Part shown: positions 8,673 to 15,221 of the stretch, piece after piece
Layout of the letters: each line of letters begins with the position of its first letter
Position numbering within the stretch: the first letter of the stretch is position 1
Source of the DNA: Paenibacillus ginsengihumi DSM 21568
GTDB taxonomy: Bacteria > Bacillota > Bacilli > Paenibacillales > NBRC-103111
Direction of reading: 5' to 3'
Length of the DNA: 39,904 nucleotides
Assembly: GCF_000380965.1 (NCBI RefSeq)
Contig: NZ_KB905594.1
Coordinates: 1-39,904 of the forward strand
Position numbers and translations under genes: made by a program
The notes under the pieces: generated by a model
Databases searched by the model: none
What the model saw: the letters and a program-made list of their open reading frames with translations, nothing else
What the model was told of the DNA's origin: nothing

Positions 8673-8843
8673 GGCCACGGCTTGGTCCTGGCTGCAGCGT
8701 GCCCCCGGCCACGGCTTGACCCTCGCTACAGCTTGACCCCGGCCACGGCTTGGTCCTGGCTGCAGCGTGACTCCGGCCCACGGCTTGGTCCTGGCTGCAG
8801 CGTGACTCCGGCCCACGGCTTGGTCCTGGCTACAGCTTGATTC
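8673..8843. repeat. Tandem array of five 34-35 bp units overlapping the end of the Gfo/Idh gene
   Basis: Units begin at 8673, 8707, 8741, 8775 and 8810, each starting GGCC(C)ACGGCTT and containing CTGGCTGCAGC or a close variant. The last unit contains the stop codon and final codons of the leftward Gfo/Idh gene (stop at 8832-8830), so the array looks like repeated duplication of that gene end. Confidence 0.85.
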
Positions 8844-9732
8844 GCCGCCCTGTCGTCCGGCTTTCGTTGGCCGCTTCAAGGAAGCGGATCACCTCCATCG
8901 TCTCCGTTAGCAGAAGGCCCGGTTGTCCTGTCCTGAACATTTTCATAACCTCGATAAGCAAGCAGGCGTAGAACGGCCTTCCGTCCTTGGACACATCGAC
9001 CAGACGCGGCCCTGCCCCGGTATGCAGCGTGACGCCGAAGCCCTGGCCCGGCCGTCGGCTGCCCCGCACCGTGCCGATCCGCCCGTCCTGCCAGACGCCA
9101 ACGATGACGTCGAAATCGTCGTTCGCCGTCACGGTCACTTCCCGGCATCCGGCGCCCATGACGCGGTACAGCAACTCGGCCGTATGAATCCCGTACCAGA
9201 AGTATCCCGGCTGCGTCGCCTCGAGATACATCGGTCCGAAGGCATCGGCTCCCGCAATGCCCTCGTCGGCTTCCGCCAGCGCGCGGGCGAGCCCTTCGGC
9301 ATACCGCAGTGCGGAAGCGCTCATCAGCGGTATGCCGTATTGCTGCGCTATCTCGGCCATTTCGTACGCCTCCTGCGAGCTCAGCGCTAGCGGCTTGTCG
9401 ATAAACACCGGCTTGCCGGAAGGCGCGATCGCGCGAAGCTGCTGCAAATGCACCCGGCCGTCGGCCGATTCGATCAGCAGCGCATCGACCGCCTCCGCTA
9501 CGGCTTCCGGCGTTTCCAGGATCGAAACGCCGTAGTGCTCGCGCAGCTCCTGCGTAAAGCCGCCGACCCGCTCTATGCTAAGCGGGAAATCGGCAGAGCC
9601 GCCCGGATAAGCGGCAACAACCCGGCCCCCCGGCACATGGTGGGCATCCGCCGGATCGTTCAGCAGCTTCGTAAATGCCGTTGCGTGCGAAGTATCTAGA
9701 CCGATCATGCCTAAGCGCAGCGTCGTCTCCAT
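8830..9732 (-). CDS. Gfo/Idh/MocA-family NAD(P)-dependent oxidoreductase
   Basis: A 300-residue cytoplasmic dehydrogenase. The N-terminal Rossmann fold begins LGMIGLDTSHATAF (residues 7-20), a variant nucleotide-binding loop known in one subgroup of this family instead of the classic GxGxxG. The cofactor and substrate motif reads IDKPLA at about residues 112-117, with Asp in place of the usual Glu of EKP. The C-terminal half is the beta-sheet substrate domain. GGGAGG lies upstream of the ATG at 9732. It follows the regulator gene by 47 bases on the same strand and is probably cotranscribed. The substrate is unknown (a sugar or inositol derivative in the wider family). Its stop codon lies in the last unit of a tandem array. 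Confidence 0.8.
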   Translation of the reverse strand: METTLRLGMIGLDTSHATAFTKLLNDPADAHHVPGGRVVAAYPGGSADFPLSIERVGGFTQELREHYGVSILETPEAVAEAVDALLIESADGRVHLQQLRAIAPSGKPVFIDKPLALSSQEAYEMAEIAQQYGIPLMSASALRYAEGLARALAEADEGIAGADAFGPMYLEATQPGYFWYGIHTAELLYRVMGAGCREVTVTANDDFDVIVGVWQDGRIGTVRGSRRPGQGFGVTLHTGAGPRLVDVSKDGRPFYACLLIEVMKMFRTGQPGLLLTETMEVIRFLEAANESRTTGRRIKL

Positions 9733-9779
9733 CGCTTACATCCTCCCGGTTCCATTAGGTCGATAAACAAGCAAGCTTT

Positions 9780-11132
9780 TTAACGGCGAAGCAGGTCTGC
9801 CAGGAAAGTAAACCGGTATATCTGCTTCGGCCTGCCCTTCGCTCTGCCCCGCTCCTCTCCGGCCACCTCGACCAGCCCTGCGTCCATCCACTGCGTCAGC
9901 AGCCGGTGGGTGCTGCGGACGGTAACGCCGAGAACCGACGACAGCTCGTGAACGTTGTAGTCCGTCTTGCCGGTACGAGTAAGCTTCGCGACGAGCCGGC
10001 TCATATACGTCGGGGTCAAGCCGGCATCTTCCGCCTTGCCGATTAAAGCGGCATCCAGCAGCGACAGCCCGGCGCTGAGCGGCTCGGCCATTTCCAGCGG
10101 GCCGATGATGCTCTCGTCCTCGCGGACGATGAAGCTGCTGCCGCCGCCTGCGTCTTTGGCCCGGCGCAGCGCCATGCGGGCGTGCGAGCCCGCTTCGTGG
10201 GCGGACCGGCCGAAGCCGATGCCGATGCTCAAGGACAGCGCGAACTGCTCCTGCGCCGTCTTGGCCAGCGGAATATATTTATACCCGCCTGTATGACGCT
10301 CGAACGTCCCCCGCGTCGTGACGAACAAATATTCGCTGCCGCCCAGCGGAGTCAAATGCCCTTCGAGCGTTTCGGCATATTCCAGCATCATCCGGTGAAT
10401 GTCCAGCTTCAACCGCTGCACGTCATGCTCCGACTTATGGAGCTCGGCCGCTTTGCGGAACCCGTCCACGTCGATGAGCCCAACCACGATTTGCGATTCC
10501 TTGCTGCGGCGGGATTCCGTCGACAACAGCGCCCGCTCGAGCGCGACGATAATATCCTGCTCGGTTGGCAGCACCCATTCGTTCGGCACGCCGATCTCGC
10601 TCAGTTCAAGCGATACCGAGCGGACCGCAGTGAGGGCAATCGCCGTCTTCCCCTGGGCATACTGCTCCGCATGGAAACGAACGATCGCCTTCATATCCGC
10701 AGGATCGCCGCCTGCATAGAAGATCAGCTCGGGCAGCGGCTGACCCAGCTCGCGGAACGTCTTGACGAACGGCTGGCGGGTCAGCGTATCGACCGACATG
10801 GCGCCGAGCCGACCCATCCGCTCCGCCCGAAACAACGACCGGTACAATCCGGAGCCGTTCAGCGGAACGAAATGAGCGGGTACGCGCAGCTGCACGCGTT
10901 CGTGGCAGACGCGGTACGGAAGCGGCCCCGAATATAGGATCACCTCGACGCGGTCCATCAGCTCCCGGGTCCGTTGAACCGCCTCCTCCAGATTCGCGTA
11001 CGCCCCGGTAACGGGAACGAAGGACGGAAACGATTTTATCGCCTGCAGCATGACGGAAATCATCGGCTCCGGACCGATCAGCGCGATCGGTATTCCTTTG
11101 TCCGCAGCGTGCGGACGAGAAGTCCCCAACAT
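9780..11132 (-). CDS. Predicted transcriptional regulator with degenerate GGDEF-like domain and C-terminal winged helix
   Basis: A 450-residue soluble protein with three regions. Residues 14-195 resemble the receptor-like sensor part of PrpR-N-type regulators (IPIALIGPEPMISVMLQ at the start). Residues 212-345 resemble a nucleotidyl-cyclase fold: IVVGLIDVDGFRKA, then GGSEYLF at 264-270 where a diguanylate cyclase would have GG(D/E)EF, then LSLSIGIGFG. Residues 370-440 form a winged helix with YNVHELSSVLGVTVRSTHRLLTQ, followed by a basic RGRAKGRPKQIYRF tail. The GGSEY signature argues against cyclase activity and for nucleotide sensing (inference). The start is the ATG at 11132 with a weak GGCGGTG upstream. 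It probably controls the downstream dehydrogenase gene. Family placement is uncertain. Confidence 0.65.
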   Translation of the reverse strand: MLGTSRPHAADKGIPIALIGPEPMISVMLQAIKSFPSFVPVTGAYANLEEAVQRTRELMDRVEVILYSGPLPYRVCHERVQLRVPAHFVPLNGSGLYRSLFRAERMGRLGAMSVDTLTRQPFVKTFRELGQPLPELIFYAGGDPADMKAIVRFHAEQYAQGKTAIALTAVRSVSLELSEIGVPNEWVLPTEQDIIVALERALLSTESRRSKESQIVVGLIDVDGFRKAAELHKSEHDVQRLKLDIHRMMLEYAETLEGHLTPLGGSEYLFVTTRGTFERHTGGYKYIPLAKTAQEQFALSLSIGIGFGRSAHEAGSHARMALRRAKDAGGGSSFIVREDESIIGPLEMAEPLSAGLSLLDAALIGKAEDAGLTPTYMSRLVAKLTRTGKTDYNVHELSSVLGVTVRSTHRLLTQWMDAGLVEVAGEERGRAKGRPKQIYRFTFLADLLRR

Positions 11133-11163
11133 GGCAACACCGCCTAACCCATGCTTGTTCGTC

Positions 11164-11255
11164 TATCTTGAAAAATTGGACGGAACCCTCCGGCGAATTT
11201 TCGGGCACCGAAGGTGACGACCGATGACGACAGGAATCGCTCGTCATAGGCGTCT
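11164..11255 (+). repeat. Three-hairpin repeat element, copy 1
   Basis: Begins TATCTTGAAAA and has a variable first hairpin closed by GAAAA.../...TTTTC, then CACC-GAA-GGTG, then GACG...ATGACGA, a 10-base loop, TCGTCAT...CGTC. The end motif is AGGCGTCT. Same family as the elements at 12291, 28571, 29638, 30924, 31008 and 38293. Confidence 0.8.
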
Positions 11256-11402
11256 TCACCCCCATAGATTCGCAGGCCGTGTCTTTTCGACAGTTGCTCC
11301 TGCTGCTCCTGCTGCTCCTTCCTGAGCTGTTCTTTCCCGCGCCGCCCTTTCTGTGCTTCCTTCCTGCGCTCCCGCCGAAGTTTCCGCCGAAGCTTCCGAA
11401 TC

Positions 11403-11585
11403 TAACGCTAGTGACAAACGCTATTTCGCTGAATCGTGACTCTTTTTAAATGTAACGAAACGTAATAACGCTATTTGGTCAGAAACGCTGAATCTGGCGG
11501 TCCAAAATGCCAAATAAGGCTGCTCACTTGCGTTACAATTTCAAATCGATGGTTCTGAGTGAAATAAGCTCTCTGGCTAGCGTTA
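11403..11585. repeat. TAACGC palindromic element, copy A (183 bp)
   Basis: Bounded by TAACGCTAG and CTAGCGTTA, a perfect 9-bp terminal inverted repeat. It contains four related submodules, two direct (ACGCTATTT...GCTGAATC) and two inverted (AAATAAG...TTGCGTTA). Copies lie at 18873-19056 and 28832-29014. It resembles a MITE in architecture; no target duplication is evident. Confidence 0.75.
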
Positions 11586-11950
11586 GACCGGCCAAACAGT
11601 ACTCCAGGCTAGCAAGCATTACTAAACGAGCATGAAGAGAAGCTTCGATCGAAGCACCTTCGCCAGATGAGCGAGGCTGCGCTTGAGCGGCAGTTTCGCC
11701 TGATGCAGACAGACCACTTCGATTTAACACTTTTATGCTTTATCGAAAATCTTTCTGGCAGCTTTTCTGTCAGCGCTGAGAAAACCTTGCCTCTTGATTG
11801 GCCCTTTATTGTGCAAAGCTGCACTTTACTGCGACGGAGATGCTCAGCCAGCGGCCCCCGAAGCCCGCACCAGTGTGCGAACTCCGCATTAGCGTGCAAA
11901 CTCCGCGTTCCCTCCCCGGGCACACACGAGCACATGAGGCGACAAATCCT

Positions 11951-12135
11951 GCAAAAAATGCAACATTTTCCGCCCTCTGCGCACAAGAGAAAGAGGAAAG
12001 TTGCAGTTTGTACAACAATTTGGGCGTAATCGGCTTCAAACCCGGGAATATCGCCCAAAATGTTGCACTTTTTACAACATTGAGCCGCTCATGCGGGTTA
12101 TCCCCCCGTTTTTGTTGTACAAAATACAACATTTG
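11951..12135. repeat. GTTGCA/TACAAC hairpin array, copy A
   Basis: Several small inverted repeats in succession, each pairing GTTG(C/T)A-type and TACAAC-type arms: for example AATGTTG...CAACATT (about 12060-12085) and GTTGTA-CAAAA-TACAAC (about 12114-12130). The second copy is at 29371-29556. Confidence 0.65.
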
Positions 12136-12136
12136 C

Positions 12137-12290
12137 TATCTTGAAAATAGCCCCCAGGGGTGCGCGGCACATTTTCATCTTCTGATGGTGCCGCGCCAGC
12201 AGCATGGGGGTCTATCTTGAAAATAGCGCAGGGGTGCGCCGCTGCCCATTTTCATCATCTGATGGTGCCGCGCAAGGCAGCATAGGCCTC
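12137..12290 (+). repeat. Two conserved-loop, variable-stem hairpins (copies i and ii)
   Basis: Each unit starts TATCTTGAAAATAG and contains the invariant core CATTTTCATC(T/A)TCTGATGG then TGCCGCGC. The flanking stems differ but pair within each copy: CCCCCA/TGGGGG plus GCGCGGCA/TGCCGCGC in copy i (12151-12210), and GCTGCC/GGCAGC in copy ii (12241-12281). Confidence 0.65.
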
Positions 12291-12384
12291 TCTCTTGAAA
12301 ATGGGGCGCTAATCCACAGGCCAAAATTTTCAGACACCGAAGGTGACGACCGATGACGAAAGGAATCGCTCGTCATCGGCGCCT
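12291..12384 (+). repeat. Three-hairpin repeat element, copy 2
   Basis: TCTTGAAAAT pairs with ATTTTCAGA around a variable stem. CACCGAAGGTG follows, then a perfect 10-bp stem CCGATGACGA/TCGTCATCGG with the loop AAGGAATCGC. In copy 1 the corresponding outer pair is mismatched, so stem positions vary between copies. Confidence 0.8.
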
Positions 12385-12421
12385 AAATCCATTGTACCCG
12401 ATAGGAGGGATCTGCCAATGG

Positions 12422-12443
12422 GAAAAAGCGGCGAATCACTCGC
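12422..12443 (-). terminator. Candidate terminator after sdaAA
   Basis: On the minus strand GCGA-GTGAT-TCGC is followed by CGCTTTTTCCC, immediately after the sdaAA stop codon (12446-12444). The stem is short; it could be a weak intrinsic terminator. Confidence 0.4.
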
Positions 12444-13376
12444 TCACTCCTTTCCCTCCTCCGAAGACGGAGACGGGGACGGAGACTCCTCGAAATCCGG
12501 ATAATCCGGGCAAAGCTCTTTCAGCATGCGCTGGCCGGTCGGCGTGGCGGCCAGACCGCCCCGGGCGGTTTCCCGATACTTCTCGGGCATGCCGCTTCCC
12601 ACTTCAAGCATGGCGCCGATCACTTCGTCGGACGGAATGGCGCTCTTCACGCCGGCCAGGGCCATATCCGACGCCGCGAGCGCTGCGACCGCCCCGAAGC
12701 CGTTGCGCACGATGCACGGCACTTCGACGAGCCCTCCGACCGGATCGCATACGAGGCCGAGCGAATTGGCGAGCGCCAGCCCGACCGCATGCACCGCCTG
12801 CTCCGGCGTGCCGCCCCGCAGCTCCGTCAAGGCGCCGGCCGCCATCGCTACGGCGGAGCCGATCTCGGCTTGACAGCCTCCCTCCGCGCCAGACACAAAC
12901 GAGCGGTTGGCGATCACGTAGCCGAGCGCGCCGGCGGTAAAAAGACCATGCGTCATCCATTCGTCGGTCCATCCGTAATGCTCCTGAACGCTGACGAATA
13001 CGCCGGGGATGACGCCGCACGATCCTGCCGTCGGCGTGGCGACGATACGTCCCATGCTCGCGTTCACCTCCGATACCGCCAGCGAGCTCGCCAGAGCCTT
13101 CCCGGCTACCGGCCCAAGCAGGCCGAGACCGGCATCGTGCCGCGCCTGAACCCGCTTGGCATCGTTTCCTGTGAGGCCGCTGCGCGAGGTCGTATCGCGG
13201 GTTAATCCCTGGGCGGCCGCTTCCTTCATGATGCGGTAATAACCGAGCATCTTCTTCATTTCGCGCTCGGCCGGCCGGCCCGATTCCCGCGACTGCTCCT
13301 CCAGCATCAGCCGGTATATCGGCTTATCTTCCTTCCGGCACAGCTTCGCCAGCTGCTCCAGCGTATCGAATCTCAT
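12444..13376 (-). CDS. sdaAA: L-serine ammonia-lyase, iron-sulfur-dependent, alpha subunit
   Basis: Catalytic subunit of the two-subunit L-serine dehydratase, which converts L-serine to pyruvate and ammonia. The protein has 310 residues, a usual length apart from an acidic Ser/Pro-rich tail (ESPSPSPSSEEGKE). Three cysteines expected to hold the oxygen-sensitive 4Fe-4S cluster are visible: C120 in TAGSCGVIPG, C168 in AEGGCQAEIG and C210 in LGLVCDPVGG. GGAGGTG precedes the ATG at 13376. It lies 18 bases after sdaAB and is the last gene of a four-gene operon whose other members handle carbonyl or keto acid chemistry. Confidence 0.95.
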   Translation of the reverse strand: MRFDTLEQLAKLCRKEDKPIYRLMLEEQSRESGRPAEREMKKMLGYYRIMKEAAAQGLTRDTTSRSGLTGNDAKRVQARHDAGLGLLGPVAGKALASSLAVSEVNASMGRIVATPTAGSCGVIPGVFVSVQEHYGWTDEWMTHGLFTAGALGYVIANRSFVSGAEGGCQAEIGSAVAMAAGALTELRGGTPEQAVHAVGLALANSLGLVCDPVGGLVEVPCIVRNGFGAVAALAASDMALAGVKSAIPSDEVIGAMLEVGSGMPEKYRETARGGLAATPTGQRMLKELCPDYPDFEESPSPSPSSEEGKE

Positions 13377-13394
13377 AAGCGCACCTCCGTCCGA

Positions 13395-14093
13395 TCAGGC
13401 ATCGCAATGCTCATCTGGCCCGCTTCTTCCCGATACATCGAAGGCGATGGCCCGCGTAACCCCGTTCACCCGGCGAACGGCCGCCACAAGCCCCTCAGGA
13501 ACCCCCGTGTCCGCTTCGATCACGGTCAGCGCATCCCCGCTTCGCCGGCTGCGGTCCACGTCCATGAAGCCGATATTGAGCCGGTACCGGCTGAACCAGC
13601 GGGTCAAATCGGCCAACAAGCCGACCCGATCGCGATGCCAGATCGCCATCGTCGGATAAGCGGCGCTGAACCGGACGTCGAAGCCGTCCACATTCACGAT
13701 TTCAACGTTCCCTCCTCCGACGGAGGTGCCGATGAGCGACAGGCTGCGGCCGTTCGCCGACAGATGGAGCTCCGCCGTGTTCGGATGAGGCGCCATGCCC
13801 CGTCCGGTGCGGAAGCGGACGCCCAGGCCCAGCTCTTCTGCACAAGCACGCGCCTGCGGAATCCGCAGGTCATCCGTCTGCCAGCCGAGCAGCCCGGCAA
13901 CGATCGCCGCATCCGTGCCGTGTCCGCGGCCGGTGTCTGCGAACGACTGAAACAGCGCGATCTCCGCCCGCTCGGGCTGCTCTCCGAACAGGTGGCGCGC
14001 GATGCGGCCGATGCGAAGCGCGCCGGCCGTATGCGAGCTGGAGGGGCCGACCATATCCGGGCCGATAATCGAAAATACGTCTTTGAAGCGCAT
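13395..14093 (-). CDS. sdaAB: L-serine ammonia-lyase, iron-sulfur-dependent, beta subunit
   Basis: Regulatory and structural subunit of the dehydratase, 232 residues from the ATG at 14093. A same-frame TTG 18 bases upstream is unlikely because AAGGAG lies between the two, 8 bases before the ATG. The N-terminal family motif IGPDMVGPSSSHTAGALRIG is present, then GHGTDAAIVAGLLG and the substrate-loop region RGMAPHPNTAELHL. A C-terminal ACT domain (about residues 147-225, AAYPTMAIWHRDRVGLLADLTRWF and following) is expected to bind serine. The gene order sdaAB-sdaAA matches other Firmicutes. Confidence 0.95.
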   Translation of the reverse strand: MRFKDVFSIIGPDMVGPSSSHTAGALRIGRIARHLFGEQPERAEIALFQSFADTGRGHGTDAAIVAGLLGWQTDDLRIPQARACAEELGLGVRFRTGRGMAPHPNTAELHLSANGRSLSLIGTSVGGGNVEIVNVDGFDVRFSAAYPTMAIWHRDRVGLLADLTRWFSRYRLNIGFMDVDRSRRSGDALTVIEADTGVPEGLVAAVRRVNGVTRAIAFDVSGRSGPDEHCDA

Positions 14094-14150
14094 CCTGCGC
14101 ACTCCTTCCAAGCTTTGCCCGCATCGCCTCTATGCCCCGGACCCGGGAAT

Positions 14151-15218
14151 TCAAGCCATCCAGGCGGCCAAATGCTCGCGGACGAACGCATCGTCGTTCA
14201 ATTCCGGATAGTCCCGATACACCCGGTCGATCTCCTCCGCCTGTCCCGGGGAGAGCGTCTCGTGAGGATTCAGGCACCAGATTCCTTTCATCAGCCCTTG
14301 GCGGCGAAGCACCTCGTGAATGCCGGGGATGCAGCCGGCAAACCCGTGTGCCGGATCAAAAATTGCCGCGTTCGCATCCGTCACCTTCCCATTCCGGGTC
14401 AGCCACTCGCTATCGATCATCCCCGATTGCCGCACCCGCTTGATCTCCTCCAGCATCTCGACCGCCTTGCGCGTCCATACCGCCCAATGGCCGAGCAGCC
14501 CGCCGACGATGCGTTTTTCCACGGGCTTGCCATCCACCATAAAACGATACACGGTCAACAGATCGACCACGATGTTATCATCGTTGCCGGTGTACAGCGC
14601 AATCTCGTCACGCCGCGGCGAATAGCATACGGCCCGCGCCACATCGATCGTCTGGTAGCGGTTGAACGGCGCTATTTTGATCGCCACGATGCCGGGGATG
14701 GCGGCGAATTCCTTCCAAAAGTCGAAGCTGAACACCTTCCCGCCGACCGACGGCTGCAAATAAAAGCCGATCACCGGCAGCTTTTCGGCCACCCGCGCCG
14801 TTCGTTCGAGGAGCTGCGCTTCGCTTAGAGCTTGCAGCCCTCCCATGCTCAGCAGCCCCGCATCGTATCCGAGTCCGATCGCCGTCTCCGCTTCGCCCAG
14901 CGCCTGTTCGACAGGGCCGCAAATGCCGGCAATTTTCAGGAACGGACGCGCAATACCTGCCCGGTCAACCTCCTCGGACGCCAACCGCAGCACCTTCTCG
15001 AACAGATTGAATGGCGGCTTACGGATGTCAAACTGCGTGGAGTGTACGCCTACCGCGACGCCTCCGGCGCCGGAAGCGATATAATAGCGGGTTAATGCGC
15101 GCTGACTGCGCTCGTCGAGCTGGCGTCGTTCATCCAGCGCCAGCGGGTGAGCCGGAATGACAAGCCCTTCGTGCAGCGCCCGGAATTGCTCCGGCGTCAA
15201 TGATTTTTTGCCGCTCAT
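14151..15218 (-). CDS. Dihydrodipicolinate synthase/N-acetylneuraminate lyase-family aldolase
   Basis: A class I aldolase-like TIM barrel of 355 residues, longer than the usual 290-300 because of an extended C-terminus. The expected Schiff-base lysine lies in VAIKIAPFN (about residue 185) and the catalytic tyrosine in IGFYLQP (about 151). The N-terminus GLVIPAHPLALDERRQLDERSQRALTRYYIASGAGGVAVGVHSTQF follows the family pattern but with PAHPL in place of the usual TPF. It is not a housekeeping DapA, judging from its length and divergence. Members of this subgroup act on diverse 2-keto acids, so the substrate is unknown. It starts 3 bases after the epimerase-like gene stop and is clearly in the same operon, 57 bases before sdaAB. 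Confidence 0.8.
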   Translation of the reverse strand: MSGKKSLTPEQFRALHEGLVIPAHPLALDERRQLDERSQRALTRYYIASGAGGVAVGVHSTQFDIRKPPFNLFEKVLRLASEEVDRAGIARPFLKIAGICGPVEQALGEAETAIGLGYDAGLLSMGGLQALSEAQLLERTARVAEKLPVIGFYLQPSVGGKVFSFDFWKEFAAIPGIVAIKIAPFNRYQTIDVARAVCYSPRRDEIALYTGNDDNIVVDLLTVYRFMVDGKPVEKRIVGGLLGHWAVWTRKAVEMLEEIKRVRQSGMIDSEWLTRNGKVTDANAAIFDPAHGFAGCIPGIHEVLRRQGLMKGIWCLNPHETLSPGQAEEIDRVYRDYPELNDDAFVREHLAAWMA

Positions 15219-15221
15219 ATG

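Larger units (their letters stand above)
11164..12384. repeat. Composite non-coding repeat block A (about 1.2 kb)
   Basis: Fills most of the 1.3-kb gap between the regulator and sdaAA. It is colinear over nearly its whole length with 28571-29732. Order of modules: three-hairpin element (11164-11255), pyrimidine-rich spacer (CTGCTCCTGCTGCTCC and CCGCCGAAGCTTCCGAATC), TAACGC palindromic element (11403-11585), a spacer including a GCTTCGATCGAAGC palindrome, a GTTGCA/TACAAC hairpin array (11951-12135), two conserved-loop hairpins (12137-12290) and a second three-hairpin element (12291-12384). The longest frame in it (11667-12029) is broken by indels in the other copy, so the block is judged non-coding. 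Confidence 0.85.

Noticed and set aside
8613..8879. Short minus-strand frame across the tandem array
   Set aside because: Its sequence is just the translated 34-35 bp repeats and it overlaps the Gfo/Idh gene end in another frame.
11667..12029. Plus-strand frame of 120 codons inside block A
   Set aside because: The colinear copy in block B carries indels that destroy the frame, so it is not a conserved gene.
11951..12135. CRISPR array
   Set aside because: The repeated units are small inverted repeats with irregular spacing, not identical direct repeats separated by unique spacers of constant length, and there are no cas genes.
12335..12384. Riboswitch explanation for the three-hairpin element
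   Set aside because: I could not match it to any riboswitch consensus I know, and copies occur in both orientations and at gene ends, which favours a dispersed repeat.
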